The position numbers and the translations under genes were made by a program. DNA of 64,000 bases from Annulohypoxylon bovei var. microspora (lineage: Eukaryota; Ascomycota; Sordariomycetes; Xylariales; Hypoxylaceae): assembly GCA_022836615.1 (NCBI GenBank), contig MU405261.1, positions 186,001-250,000 of the forward strand, in the 5' to 3' direction. Under the pieces are notes generated by a model that was not told the DNA's origin, did no database searches, and saw only the letters and a list, made by a program, of their open reading frames with translations. How positions within the stretch are numbered: the first letter of the stretch is position 1; every line of letters begins with the position of its first letter. This document shows positions 11,301 through 21,654 of this stretch, one piece after another.

Positions 11301-12709
11301 GGCCTTCTACAATTTTTCATCGCTGGCTAGAAACTGTCGAGACTTATGGCACCAGTCTCATTTCACCGGGAGCTAGAGATCGGGAAAAGATGGGGGATCT
11401 GGTCTTCGGTGGCTATAACTACCTCCTGTCCAAGGGCTACCTAAAATCTCTCTCTCGCCCCCTTACTTTATTCTGCCTTGCCTGTCAACATGGCCTACAG
11501 AACCTGGTGAACTTTTACCTGGATACAGGCTTAACTCCACTCGAACATCATGGTTGGGGGGTCACTTTCGCTTGCATTGGCAACCAATTGGGAGTAGCCA
11601 GAAATCTCATAAGTAGGGGAGCAGTGGGAATCTATACCGACCAGCATTGTATGCTGCCGCCCAATTTAGCTGCCTTCTTCCATAGCGACATGGCGCTCTT
11701 CAAGACGGTAATAGAAGCAGAAAGAAGAGCTCAAGCTGTCATTTCCAAGGTCTCTAACGACGAGGTAGCTTCAGATATTCGACTCTTAGTAAAGATATTT
11801 GAAGATTATTGGGATTCTTTGCTGGACGGTATCAACACTACAGTTATTGACAAAAAGCTGGGGTACCTCATTGCTCAGATGAGCCGGCCCAGTAATGAGA
11901 ATGTGGTGGAAGAACTCATCAACGGAGTACTTCATATCTATAGAGAGGGTCCTGTTAATCCACTCTGCAATAGGCTCTTGGAATATGACTGGTACCTTTC
12001 GGTCAGAGTTGTCTGTTCCGTATCGAGTCGCGCTTCCGGAGCTGAGAAAATACGGAATACTATCATTAGGCGGCTAGTTCGGAATACCGACATCAATGAA
12101 GAAATGATGATACAAGTCCTCGAGGAAGCACACATCAGCAAGACTTCAAAAACGATTATCGACCTCTTCAATCGCAACAAAACAATTCCCATCTCGAGGG
12201 AAATGATCGAGGTGGCTATCACAAATGGCCGGTCATCATCCAAGATGATCCGATTCTTATTAGAAAGGAAGCCGGAATTTTCAATCTCGAGCACGATAAT
12301 GACGGCTGCTATAAAGAATTCATTAGAGTTGGTCATCGAGCTACTAAAATATGATACAAAATTTGAGCTTTCTAAAGACCATTTCATACTCGCTCTCTGT
12401 GCACATCAGCTCTATCCGGAACGTACCCGGAAGTACACGCGGTTGCTTCTCGGTCGCAGGCAAAACCCTCAGTTGGGAGTGGACGAGGACATTATATACT
12501 CAGCACTTTCCAAAGACCTGCCTGAGAAACACAAGATTGAATTACTCGATGTACTCTTCAAACTCCGACACGAGTTGCCCATCACTACACGGGTGTTACT
12601 ACATGCTCTGCGGCAGCAGACGGGCCCAAGAGTTATTCAAGCTTTGCTCAAATACCAGGACCCTGACATCCCCCCACTAGGACAATCACGAGGATTGCCT
12701 CGGAATTGA
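8387..12709 (+). CDS. NACHT-domain NLR-like receptor (fungal STAND NTPase) with helical repeat C-terminus
   Basis: My eight-exon model is 8387-8872, 8939-9164, 9218-9325, 9374-9646, 9704-10340, 10397-10665, 10761-10789 and 10889-12709, which sums to 3849 nt (1282 residues). The start is ATG 8387 in a good context (ACCATGG). Residues 1-280 form a helical N-terminal domain of the kind that precedes NACHT in fungal NLRs. The P-loop GKMGAGKTHL (about 362-371) is assembled across the intron at 9647. Walker B VVLDALDE is near 467-474 and the sensor-like FISSRTN near 501-507. A winged-helix region (IPDELNELYSSMYQEL) leads to FAHLSVREFLE. The C-terminal half has ankyrin-like and degenerate 30-37 residue helical repeats (I..EM...A..N.S...I..LL). 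Family role: intracellular sensing in heterokaryon incompatibility or defence. The ligand is unknown. The 3' end may be frayed (see findings), and the GTTCGA donor at 9165 is non-consensus. Confidence 0.8.
10761..10789 (+). other. Putative 29-nt microexon of the NLR gene
   Basis: Exon 6 ends in phase 1 at 10665 and the next long exon starts in phase 0 at 10889, so direct splicing would break the frame. A 29-nt segment fits: its upstream acceptor follows CTAACTAATG...CATAG and its own donor is GTGATT. The following intron ends with a TACTAAC branch point and CACTAG. It would insert ten residues (VCKTISFTSL) just before DVCRSLVEW. An alternative is the weak donor GTACTC at 10658, in phase without the microexon. 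Confidence 0.5.
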
Positions 12710-13430
12710 TTCCTACTACCCACGGAAGGTATACTTGTATTGACACGTTTCCACGATAGCGCGGAGGAAGTTATTTCTAAACCGGAGAAAGATAAGGACA
12801 TGATAAAGGCTCATATCATTTCAAAGCTTTGGCAACCGATTCCAAACAGGTAGTTGACAAGGTGAGAAAATGGCGCAAGGGCAGCTCTACGTTATTGTCG
12901 TCGGATTACATCGGCTACCCTACTTTATGTCGATCTCCTAGGTACACATATGCATTTTCGAGATATTCTCTTACCTATCGGGCATGTGTTATACTTTGAA
13001 ATATTTCCGATCCATTGAAATACATAATTTCGAGTGCTTAATTACGTACGTAGGTATAACTACACACATGTGATAGTATAGTCTGATGAGCCGAAAATAA
13101 ACTCTACGTGTGTGTCAGAGCTTACTACTTAAGGGCATTGAACGTTGAGACGTTTGGACCGGCGTGTTTCATGATTAAAGAGGTATATGATTCCGTGTTG
13201 CGCTTTCCAATGATGAATAATAAGTCCTACATCACCCGACAGTACACAAAAAGTGTCATCAACATGCTGGTTTCCTGTATTTTTATTTCCTTGTTATACC
13301 ATATTTTTAACCCCTAGAAACAGTACCTATTCTACAATCTATTCTAATTTCTCTAGTTTATTTTTGAGATATAATAACGTCCTCTGAATTGCGACATGCT
13401 GTGATGTCGCTACCCGGACTTATCCTCAAC
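12710..13430. other. Intergenic between NLR and sugar transporter, with possible decayed NLR tail
   Basis: The first 140 bases (12710-12853) look like shifted-frame coding sequence continuing the NLR repeats. The rest shows no gene; a 69-codon frame at 13108-13317 has no recognisable content. In-frame ATGs for the transporter occur at 13404 and 13431. Confidence 0.4.
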
Positions 13431-15932
13431 ATGCCAGAGAAACCCGAAATAACGTCGCGGTAGGGGTCGCAAAAAAGCCAAACCTCCAATGTCATATCAT
13501 CACTGACGAATCTTATACAGACGGAAGTCTTCGGCGTACCGCTATGATTGCTCTACGGAAAAAGGCCGCCGCGACACAAAGACACGAGTCAATCTGAACA
13601 ACAACCCGAGTGCCAAGTCCGTATTCCAGATTGTTAATACCTATGTATGACATACTGACTAACTCGGTGGCAACAGGATCACGAATCCCCTAGCCGGCAT
13701 CCCTCGTGAACATCTCCTGGATCAAGTAACTAGCTTTTCTGAGTGGTACGGTCTAACGGAGTACGTTCCGCTGATGCGTAAGGGTGCTCTGGTTGCCCAG
13801 AATCCTGCCGCTTTTGAGGATATTCAGGGACCGGAAGCACTTGACAAAGAAGAAATGGATGCTTTAAGAGGTGAAACAGCGCACAAATGGAGAGTCCCCT
13901 GGCTTCTTTACCTCACAGTCATCACATGCTCCATCGGAGCAGCCGTTCAAGGATGGGACCAAGAGGGCAGCAACGGAGCCAACTTAACATTCCCCGCGCA
14001 ATTCGGCATCGGGAGAGGCACTAACCACGATGTTCTTCTGGTCGGTCTCATCAACTCGGCCCCTTATATCGGATCGGCCCTCATCGGCTGTTGGCTTTCA
14101 GATCCGCTAAATTGTCACTTTGGCCGGCGAGGTGTGTAGATTTCTCTTTTCTTTCTTTTGCGGGGCCCGTCTATTAAATGGTTATATAACTTAACCCGTA
14201 ATAGGGACCATCTTCATTTCTGCAATATTCTGCCTCCTCACCCCTATTGGTGGGGCTCTAACTCAGAACTGGCAACAACTCTTGGTTACGAGAATACTTC
14301 TCGGTGTTGGTATGGGTATCAAGGCATCGACTGTACCAATCTTTGCTGCCGAGAATAGTCCAGCAGCTATCCGCGGTGCTCTAGTCATGTCATGGCAGTT
14401 GTGGACGGCATTTGGTATTTTCCTTGGGTGTTCTGCCAATCTAGCGGTTGGCCAAGTTGGCAGAATTGCCTGGAGACGTATGTACTTTATCCCATATCAA
14501 CATACTATGCCTTTGTATCGCTAATGAACTTTGCCTACATAGTTCAGGTTGGCTCGGCTTTCATTCCAGCGGTTCCTCTAACGCTTCTTATACTATTCTG
14601 TCCAGAATCGCCGAGATAGTATGTCAAGAAAGGACGGTATCGAGAAGCGATAGAGTCGCTTTTGAGACTGCGCAACCATCCCATACAGGCAGCTCGTGAT
14701 CTTTACGCCATCCACGCCCAAGTTAAGATAGAAGATGAAGCTATCGGCGATTCCACATATGCCATGCGGCTCATCCAGCTCTTCACGATCCCTCGTGTCA
14801 GGAGAGCAACACTAGCCTCATTCGTAGTGATGATAGGTCAACAGATGTGCGGTAAGTTGGTTTGGACAGATGAGAATCGTCGAGAACCTGAAAACTAACT
14901 AAAAAAAAAGGTATCAACCTCATAGCATTTTATTCATCGACTATTTTTAAAGAAGCAGGAACTTCTGATTTTGATGCGCTCCTTGCGTCGTGGGGATTCG
15001 GTTTGGTTAACTTCATCTTCGCATGGCCAGCCATCTGGACTATCGACACCTTCGGTCGTCGTTCGCTGCTCCTGTTCACCTTTCCCAATATGGCGTGGTC
15101 TTTACTAGCTGCCGGTCTTTGCACGCTGATCCCCAAGGAAGCCGGGGCTCACGTGGGCCTGGTAGCGCTATTTGTCTACATTTTCGCTATATTTTATTCG
15201 CCCGGCGAAGGTCCCGTGCCCTTTACGTATAGTGCGGAAGTCTTCCCACTCTCACACCGTGAGGTTGGAATGTCGTGGGCAGTAGCCACTTGCCTCTTCT
15301 GGGCTGCCGTATTGTCAATCACATTTCCCAAAATCCTTGCTGCTACAGGTGTTCTTGTAAGTCCAACGCAAAGCCCCCTTCTTCAGCTACAAAACTATTG
15401 TACGCACTTACATGGAAACGGTGATCTAACATGGTCGCCTAATTAGGGCGCCTTTTGCCTATATGCAGGATTTAACGTCACGGCGTTTGCCATGATCTTT
15501 CTGTGGATGCCCGAGACAAAGCAGCGCACTCTAGAAGAACTTGACTACGTCTTCGCCGTACCTACGAGCGTGTTCATCAAGTACAACTCCACTAAGGTAG
15601 CCCCATGGTGGTTTAGGCGCTATATCTTACGGCGGGGTGGTGCTGCCCTTGAACCGCTTTACCATTTCGATGGACCCGACGATGCTGCTTCTAACTCGCC
15701 GAGTATTGGGGTGGAAGAATCCCCAGCGAACATCAGCGATACGGGAGCCACAGTTGATTCTAAGGAGTACGTCACCACGCCGGAAACGCATGTAAGCGCT
15801 ATAGCCACCGGTGCCGACGCTATCACAGTGTTTTCCCAGGCGGAGAGAGAGGCAGCCGCTATCCGTCGTTATTCCTGGAATGGTATTGGTGTTCATAAGC
15901 ATCCTGCCTCTGAAGAAAAAGATCTCACCTAG
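13431..15932 (+). pseudogene. MFS sugar transporter interrupted by an in-frame TAG
   Basis: Exons are 13431-13459, 13521-13616, 13677-14131, 14205-14477, 14543-14851, 14911-15356 and 15447-15932; an in-frame ATG at 13404 could add nine residues. Apart from one codon it reads as a complete 697-residue fungal hexose/polyol-type transporter. Landmarks: ITNPLAGIPREHLL, CSIGAAVQGWDQEGSNGAN in helix 1, the FGRRG loop signature, PESPR after helix 6, DTFGRRS, EGPVPFTYSAEVFPL and the PETKQRTLEELD motif after helix 12. The tryptophan that normally follows PESPR is TAG at 14617-14619, and the conserved YVKKGRYREAIESLLRLR continues in the same frame after it, so this is a point nonsense (codon 310) and not an intron. 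A translated product would keep only the first six-helix half. The other exons show no further lesions, so inactivation looks recent, or this is an error or segregating allele. Confidence 0.78.
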
Positions 15933-18350
15933 AGGTACCTATTGATGGGATTATGGACCTTCTAGATATTCGAATCCCTCTCTAGACCTAACGCTCTCAT
16001 ATTATATGCTCTTTTGGAATGTTCCGAATGAGCGATTCTGTCACCTATGGTTAGACGAAATAGTTTATCATCGGTGCTAAAACCCGAAGTATTTTCAACT
16101 GCCCTATTAGAACCATCTTGGCTACTTGATAAGGAGCCTAGGAGCTACATATCGCGATGTGAAAACCTGCTCGTGTGATAGACTTGTGAATCCGAAAAAT
16201 TCGTAAGCCGATGTTTTAGCTGATAGAGCTGGCCTAGCATTAGTCTTGTCGCTAAAAAGGCTTCGGCAAGGCGATGTGATGATGATCAGCGAATGTGGCT
16301 TGCCCCGGCGCGTTTTAGAATTCCGGCTGACGGCACTTGTCAGCTTGTGGAAATGTAGAAGTGGATTCTCCTTTATAATGATTTTCATAACTAACTGCCC
16401 CATTTCTCCTTTTTTATTATCTTCTCCGCGCACAAGACACGCGAGTCTGCGAGTAAAGCTTGATTCTGTTATGCATCATACCGATAGTGGTTCATGGCGA
16501 CATTGATCGACCAAGCCAATACAGGCCATTCTTGCCATTCAACTGGACGAGACTGGAGCTGAGATCTGCGTCATCACCGCTTTTCTAAGTCGACAATTTT
16601 GTGAAAGTTCAACCTCCTCTCCTCATTTACTCATGATCGTCCTCGTAGCTAGAAACCAATCTTGATCGCTTCCGAGGTAGAAAGAGATTACGTTCATATT
16701 GTGAGAGCAATTGCAGCGTATTATTTTCATAGCGCATAGTAACACGGTGAATTGTCAATCACATGCATATGATATCTTGAATTGATGATCTGCTCAAGGG
16801 AATCTCAAAAATGGGACAGAATGGTAACCAAGATCTCGAACCTTTGGCCGTGGAGAAAAAAAATCCCCTAGGGCAATAACCTCATCCGATATTGTCGTCA
16901 TTTCTGTCGACAACCGAACCTTCGTACTTCTAGGCGTGGTACAATACATACCTGTAGTAGCTGCGCCCGCGAATGCTAACAAAGAGTAGGCGGGATGAAT
17001 ATATTTTCTGAAACATGACAATGACGCGGTTGGAAAGGTGACCTATTATTAGCCGATCTAACAAACAGTTTTCAGAGACTTCAAGGTTAACCCTTTGATA
17101 GTAATACGAAAATAGTCTTACTTAATAAAGACTAACCTGAAAATTTTACTAACATAACCGGAATGGTGGCGATGTCAAACAATTTTTTTTCTTCCCCTTC
17201 GCCTACGAATCCCCTGACTCAAGTCAACCTATACTAGGGGCTCATAATTCGTAGCAATTGACCAACCATAAGGAGCGTCTCGTAATTGGCGTTCAATTCA
17301 GCTGAAACGTCTAGATCGTCCCCCCCTGAATAACGTCAATGGCGCACCTCATTGTAGGAATTTATTTGAAGGTCAAAGCCTTTAATCCGAATTCCAAGAG
17401 TGGAAGGTAGATTATTATATCAGGTTTGGCAGGTTTGGATAGATTCGGATTGAGACAAAAAGATTACATAGGACAAACTGAAACAATGTGAATGTGTTCA
17501 AATGTTGTTAAAATACATGTGACGAGATAGGGGGATAGATGTCTGGGGAGGTATCTTGAAATTTACCCAGCAGGAAGGTGCATCCCTCGAGGATGGGGGC
17601 ATCGTGGTACCTAGGCTCTTTCCACAGTGGTTGAACTCGGCATGATACATCCATGGATCCTGTCCCCAATTTGTCCCCAATTTGTCTCCAGTTCTTTTTA
17701 GATCGATTTTCATGTGGACCCTTAAAAAATACGGCGACAGGGCGGACCTTCCAACGCGTCAATCCTCCACATTGTTCAGATGTTGTACAGTCTCCAGGGC
17801 TTGTACTAACTAAATCTTGTACTACAAGCTACTACATTCAAGCTTAGAACCCTGCATGGTACCTATTGTATGTGTGATCCTACTTCGATTCGCGATCTTT
17901 CTCTTTTTTCTCTCTTCTTCCCACCTCCCTCTTTTTTTCGGGTCATCGTCTTTGAAGATTCCTTGGTCCCTACAAGCATAGTGTATGCTTTGGATCTATT
18001 CTCCTCCTTTATTAGTCAGTTGACCATCAGTCTTTCGTTTTGTCTAACCTCTATTCTCTTCCCGAATTCATACTCCGTATCCTAAAAGCCTACGGTTAAC
18101 TCTCATCTTTCTCTCTCCTCGTCGGATCTTTTAAACTAAATAGCACCGCTTTCATCACACTTCCGATCGATCGCCTGGTGCCATCCCGAGGGAAGAAGAA
18201 TTTGTGGTATATCATTCATTCGTTTGTATATCCAGATTCCCCATTTTAAGAAAATAGAAAAGAAGGGAACCATCCAAGCCGCATTGTCGGGTCACATCTG
18301 GGACGGCTGGATTACGTTACTACTTCACCTACATTTCTCCCCCCACAGTA
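15933..18350. other. Long intergenic region and promoter/5' leader of the MscS-like gene
   Basis: No gene is supported in 2.4 kb; frames such as 16122-16433 (-), 16246-16506 (+) and 17508-17762 (-) are unlike known proteins. A perfect hairpin GCTGAC-GGCACTT-GTCAGC sits at about 16325-16343. Three copies of an 11-bp unit (TGTCCCCAATT) occupy 17661-17693. A strongly pyrimidine-rich stretch (about 17895-17940, then scattered to 18120) probably marks the promoter or 5'UTR of the channel gene. Confidence 0.5.
17661..17693. repeat. Three tandem copies of an 11-bp unit
   Basis: TGTCCCCAATT is repeated at 17661-17671 and 17672-17682, with a degenerate third copy at 17683-17693. The period is close to one helical turn. 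It lies about 660 nt upstream of the channel gene start. Confidence 0.6.
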
Positions 18351-21101
18351 ATGTCGATCCGTTCTCCAAGAGGGTTTGTGCAACTGGGTACTGCAAGACC
18401 TGATATGGACAACGACATCCCCTTAACTCAAGTCCGGAGCAATGCCAGCTCAACCGGCGCTAGAAAACCCAACCAAGGCACTGCTACTGGCTTTAGCATG
18501 GAATCCAAGAATACTGAAGAGAATGAGAAGCGTAGCTTCTTCCATCGTGGTCGAAGAAGGGCCAAGAAGGACGGCCCTTCAGGCGAAAACGACAGCCTAA
18601 CTTCCGACGATGCATCTCTCAATGCTATGGGAAGGCTCTACAATAGGATTATTCACGCCTCTGTCGTCACGAGATATCTCGTTTATATCGTCCCTGTCGC
18701 CCTCCTTCTCGCTGTACCTCTGATCGTCATCCCGGCGACGGGAGACAGAGACAGAATTGAGGTTGGCCGTGGCCCGCGAACAAATGCCGAAACCGAGGCC
18801 GTTGCCGTCTACGCCCCCGGGCCTTCACTCTTTAACCTTTTCCTCTGGATCGAACTCGCGTGGTTGAGCTTATGGGTCGGCAAGGTCGTTGCCCACCTTC
18901 TACCTCCTATCTTCATGTTTTTCACTGGCGTTGTTAGTGCTGGAACCCGCAAGTACGCAATCGTCATCCGCGCTCTTGAGATTCCGCTCTCGCTCTTCTT
19001 TTGGGCCATGGCTACCTTCTTTATATTTGCTGGCCTCATAAACGTGAAATTCAATGACGTTAGCTGGGTCATTGCACTCCGAAGGATTCTGGGTGCACTC
19101 TTCGCTTCTTCGGCTGTATTCCTCGTCGAAAAGAGTATCATTCAACTCATTAGCGTAACGTACCATCAGCGATCTTTTGCCAATCGGATAAAGGACTCGA
19201 AACGAGAAGTTTTCCTACTGGGACTGATGTACGACGCTTCTCGCCAATTATTTCCTATGTACTGCCCCGAGTTCATCGAGGAGGATGAGCTTATCAACGA
19301 TAGTATCGAGATAATGCTCGCCGGTGGAAAGAAAGGCAGAAGAAATAAGAGCGGAGCAGTCACACCAATGAAACTGATCGGAGGTGTGGGACGCATCGGC
19401 GACAAAGTCACATCTGTGTTTGGAAACTTGGCTTCCGAGATTACCGGCAAGCAGGTCTTCAACCCGAACTCTGCTCACTCGATAGTTGTGGAAGCCCTCG
19501 AAAAAGCTCGAACATCAGAAGCTCTTGCGAAACGTATTTGGATGTCGTTCGTCGTGGAGGGCAACGAGGCTCTGTTTGCGGATGATATCATTGAAGTTCT
19601 CGGTCCCGGACACCGCGACGAAGCCGAAGAATGCTTTGCTGCCATTGATGCTGATTCAAACGGCGATATCAGTCTTGATGAGATGATCAGGAAGGTGGTT
19701 GAGACCGGAAAGGAAAGGAAGGCTATAGGAAACAGCATGAAGGATATTAGCCAAGCTTTGGCTGTGTTCGACCAGGTCCTACTCTTCATTGTCCTTCTGA
19801 TTGTCATTTTTATCTTCCGTAAGTGGTTACCAGCAACTCCATCTCGTAATTTATCTGCTTACCTGTTTTTAGTCGCCTTCTTCCAGAGCTCGTTCATTAC
19901 GACACTCGCAACTGCTGGTACAGCCTTGCTCTCGTTGTCTTTCGTTTTCGCCGTCACGACTCAGGAGTTCTTGGGTTCCTGTATCTTCCTCTTTGTCAAG
20001 CATCCCTACGATGTAGGAGACAGAGTCGACATTGCAGGCTCGGAGAAGGAGCAGTTGGTAGTTGAGAAGATTTCCCTGCTTTACACTGTCTTCAACCGTA
20101 TCGACAAGATGCAGGTCGTCCAAGTGCCAAACATTGTTCTAAACAATCTTTGGATCGAGAACGTGACCCGAAGCAAAGCTATGAAGGAGGTCGTTGAAGT
20201 CAATGTTTCGTATGATACCTCTTTTGAGGATATTGAGCTTCTGCGACTGGAAATGGAGAAATTCGTGCGCGCACCTGAGAACGCGCGTGATTTCCAGCCG
20301 GATCTCGTCATCGGAGTGGCGGGCGTCGGTGACTTGGATAAGCTGCAGCTGAAAATTGCTATCAAGCACAAGTCGAACTGGCATAACGAGGCTATCCGCG
20401 CCACCCGACGCTCTAAATTCATGTGTGCGCTTACGCTTGCTTTGAAGCGAGTACCAATCTACGCACCCGGCGGAGGCGGCGAGCCGCTAGGCGGACCGTC
20501 GAACCCATCCTACTCTGTTGCTGTGACGGACTCGGACGCTTCTGCCGCCCGTGACAAGGCTGGCCAGGAAAAGGAAGGAAAACGATTGGTGCCTACATCG
20601 TCGGCGCCAGCTAGGAACCCTTCGACATGCACGAAAACCGGCGTTCCTGAGGAGCGTGAGGCGAGAGCCGCTCACGGATTCAATACTCTCGACCCCGCAA
20701 AAGCGGCAGCTGACGAATGGGGTTATAATCGCGACGAGTCCCCGAGGAACTCTCACGATGAGTCTATGGAACGACAACGTTCGAATGATATAGAGTCCTT
20801 GCGCTTGGACCTCCATAAGCGGGAGAGTCAGCGTAGCGGTCGTCGCAGAGCGGGCGAAACTTTACCTCCGCAACCTCCAGGCGAGAACACTCCAGGCTTT
20901 CAGGTAACGCAGCATCTGGGACCCTTCGATGAAGAGGCACAGGTTGGCGGACCACACCCGTACAACACTGCCACCCAGGGGAATTCACTACACCCACAAT
21001 CGTCCCTCCGAAACGCTCAGGCAGGACAAGCTTCGGGTAGCGGCCGACCTACGGGTGCCAACCGGATGCGATCACCGAGTAACCCCTACCAGCAGCGGTA
21101 G
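18351..21101 (+). CDS. MscS-like mechanosensitive ion channel with EF-hand (Msy1/Msy2 type)
   Basis: Exons are 18351-19818 and 19873-21101 (898 residues); the 54-nt intron has a GTAAGT donor and TTTTTAG acceptor. It is a multiple of three without a stop, so unspliced RNA also reads through. Basic N-terminus, then hydrophobic segments near residues 107-128, 157-183, 205-230 and 480-520. An EF-hand loop (DADSNGDISLDE, near 431-442) precedes the pore region. The MscS core follows: SCIFLFVKHPYDVGDRVDI (about 525-543) and VVQVPNIVLNNLWIENVTRS. The C-terminal 200 residues are hydrophilic and disordered. Family knowledge: fission yeast Msy1 and Msy2 are ER-membrane channels that limit calcium rise and volume change on hypo-osmotic shock. 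The splice is chosen because removing the 18 intron codons restores the conserved IFIF-LAFFQSSFITTLATAG helix. Confidence 0.92.
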   Translation: MSIRSPRGFVQLGTARPDMDNDIPLTQVRSNASSTGARKPNQGTATGFSMESKNTEENEKRSFFHRGRRRAKKDGPSGENDSLTSDDASLNAMGRLYNRIIHASVVTRYLVYIVPVALLLAVPLIVIPATGDRDRIEVGRGPRTNAETEAVAVYAPGPSLFNLFLWIELAWLSLWVGKVVAHLLPPIFMFFTGVVSAGTRKYAIVIRALEIPLSLFFWAMATFFIFAGLINVKFNDVSWVIALRRILGALFASSAVFLVEKSIIQLISVTYHQRSFANRIKDSKREVFLLGLMYDASRQLFPMYCPEFIEEDELINDSIEIMLAGGKKGRRNKSGAVTPMKLIGGVGRIGDKVTSVFGNLASEITGKQVFNPNSAHSIVVEALEKARTSEALAKRIWMSFVVEGNEALFADDIIEVLGPGHRDEAEECFAAIDADSNGDISLDEMIRKVVETGKERKAIGNSMKDISQALAVFDQVLLFIVLLIVIFIFRKWLPATPSRNLSAYLFLVAFFQSSFITTLATAGTALLSLSFVFAVTTQEFLGSCIFLFVKHPYDVGDRVDIAGSEKEQLVVEKISLLYTVFNRIDKMQVVQVPNIVLNNLWIENVTRSKAMKEVVEVNVSYDTSFEDIELLRLEMEKFVRAPENARDFQPDLVIGVAGVGDLDKLQLKIAIKHKSNWHNEAIRATRRSKFMCALTLALKRVPIYAPGGGGEPLGGPSNPSYSVAVTDSDASAARDKAGQEKEGKRLVPTSSAPARNPSTCTKTGVPEEREARAAHGFNTLDPAKAAADEWGYNRDESPRNSHDESMERQRSNDIESLRLDLHKRESQRSGRRRAGETLPPQPPGENTPGFQVTQHLGPFDEEAQVGGPHPYNTATQGNSLHPQSSLRNAQAGQASGSGRPTGANRMRSPSNPYQQR
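19819..19872 (+). other. 54-nt intron in frame and free of stops (MscS-like gene)
   Basis: The intron begins GTAAGTGG and ends TTTTTAG. Its length is 18 codons with no stop, so retention would insert 18 residues, several polar, into a predicted membrane helix without truncating the protein. Confidence 0.75.
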
Positions 21102-21654
21102 AAGCGCGGGTTTCCCGTGCCTTAATGATTCATTCCTTTCCTCACGACAGGTATTTGATTTATAGATTATGCATCTTCGATTAGAGGTGGTAGAGATGAG
21201 GGGGAATTCATTACCGTATGCTAGATGCACGGTCTTGCTAAGATGGTGTCGGAAGTGCTCTGACACCATCACGAATAGATATGCTGGTATGGAATAAAGT
21301 GAAGGTCTAACGAGGTTCGGTCGAGACTTGCGTTGTCGTTAGACGATTAGAGCACCCTAGTTACACCTAAGTTATAAATTGTACATTTTTATGAGCAATT
21401 ATCGTCTCGTTTGATGCTTCTGCGATGTTGTTAGACGAATTCACATGCTTTATACAATGCTGGTGTTCTTCCTTGCCTTCAAGTAACATGTATTTTTTTA
21501 TTGTCATGAACGTCTAGAACTCGCACTGTAAAGCCCCTAGCCGCGGTACCAAAATAGCCCTAGTCTACCTGAGCTGCCTGCTACCAATCTCGATGCCATA
21601 CCTAACCTACCCTAACCACACCCCTTTTTTTTCACACCTGTTGCAACCCGTCCC
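21102..21654. other. Convergent 3' region between MscS-like gene and PRMT3
   Basis: No gene is seen. AT-rich 3' flanks of two convergent genes; a T-run at about 21626-21633 lies close to the PRMT3 stop on the opposite strand. Confidence 0.5.
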
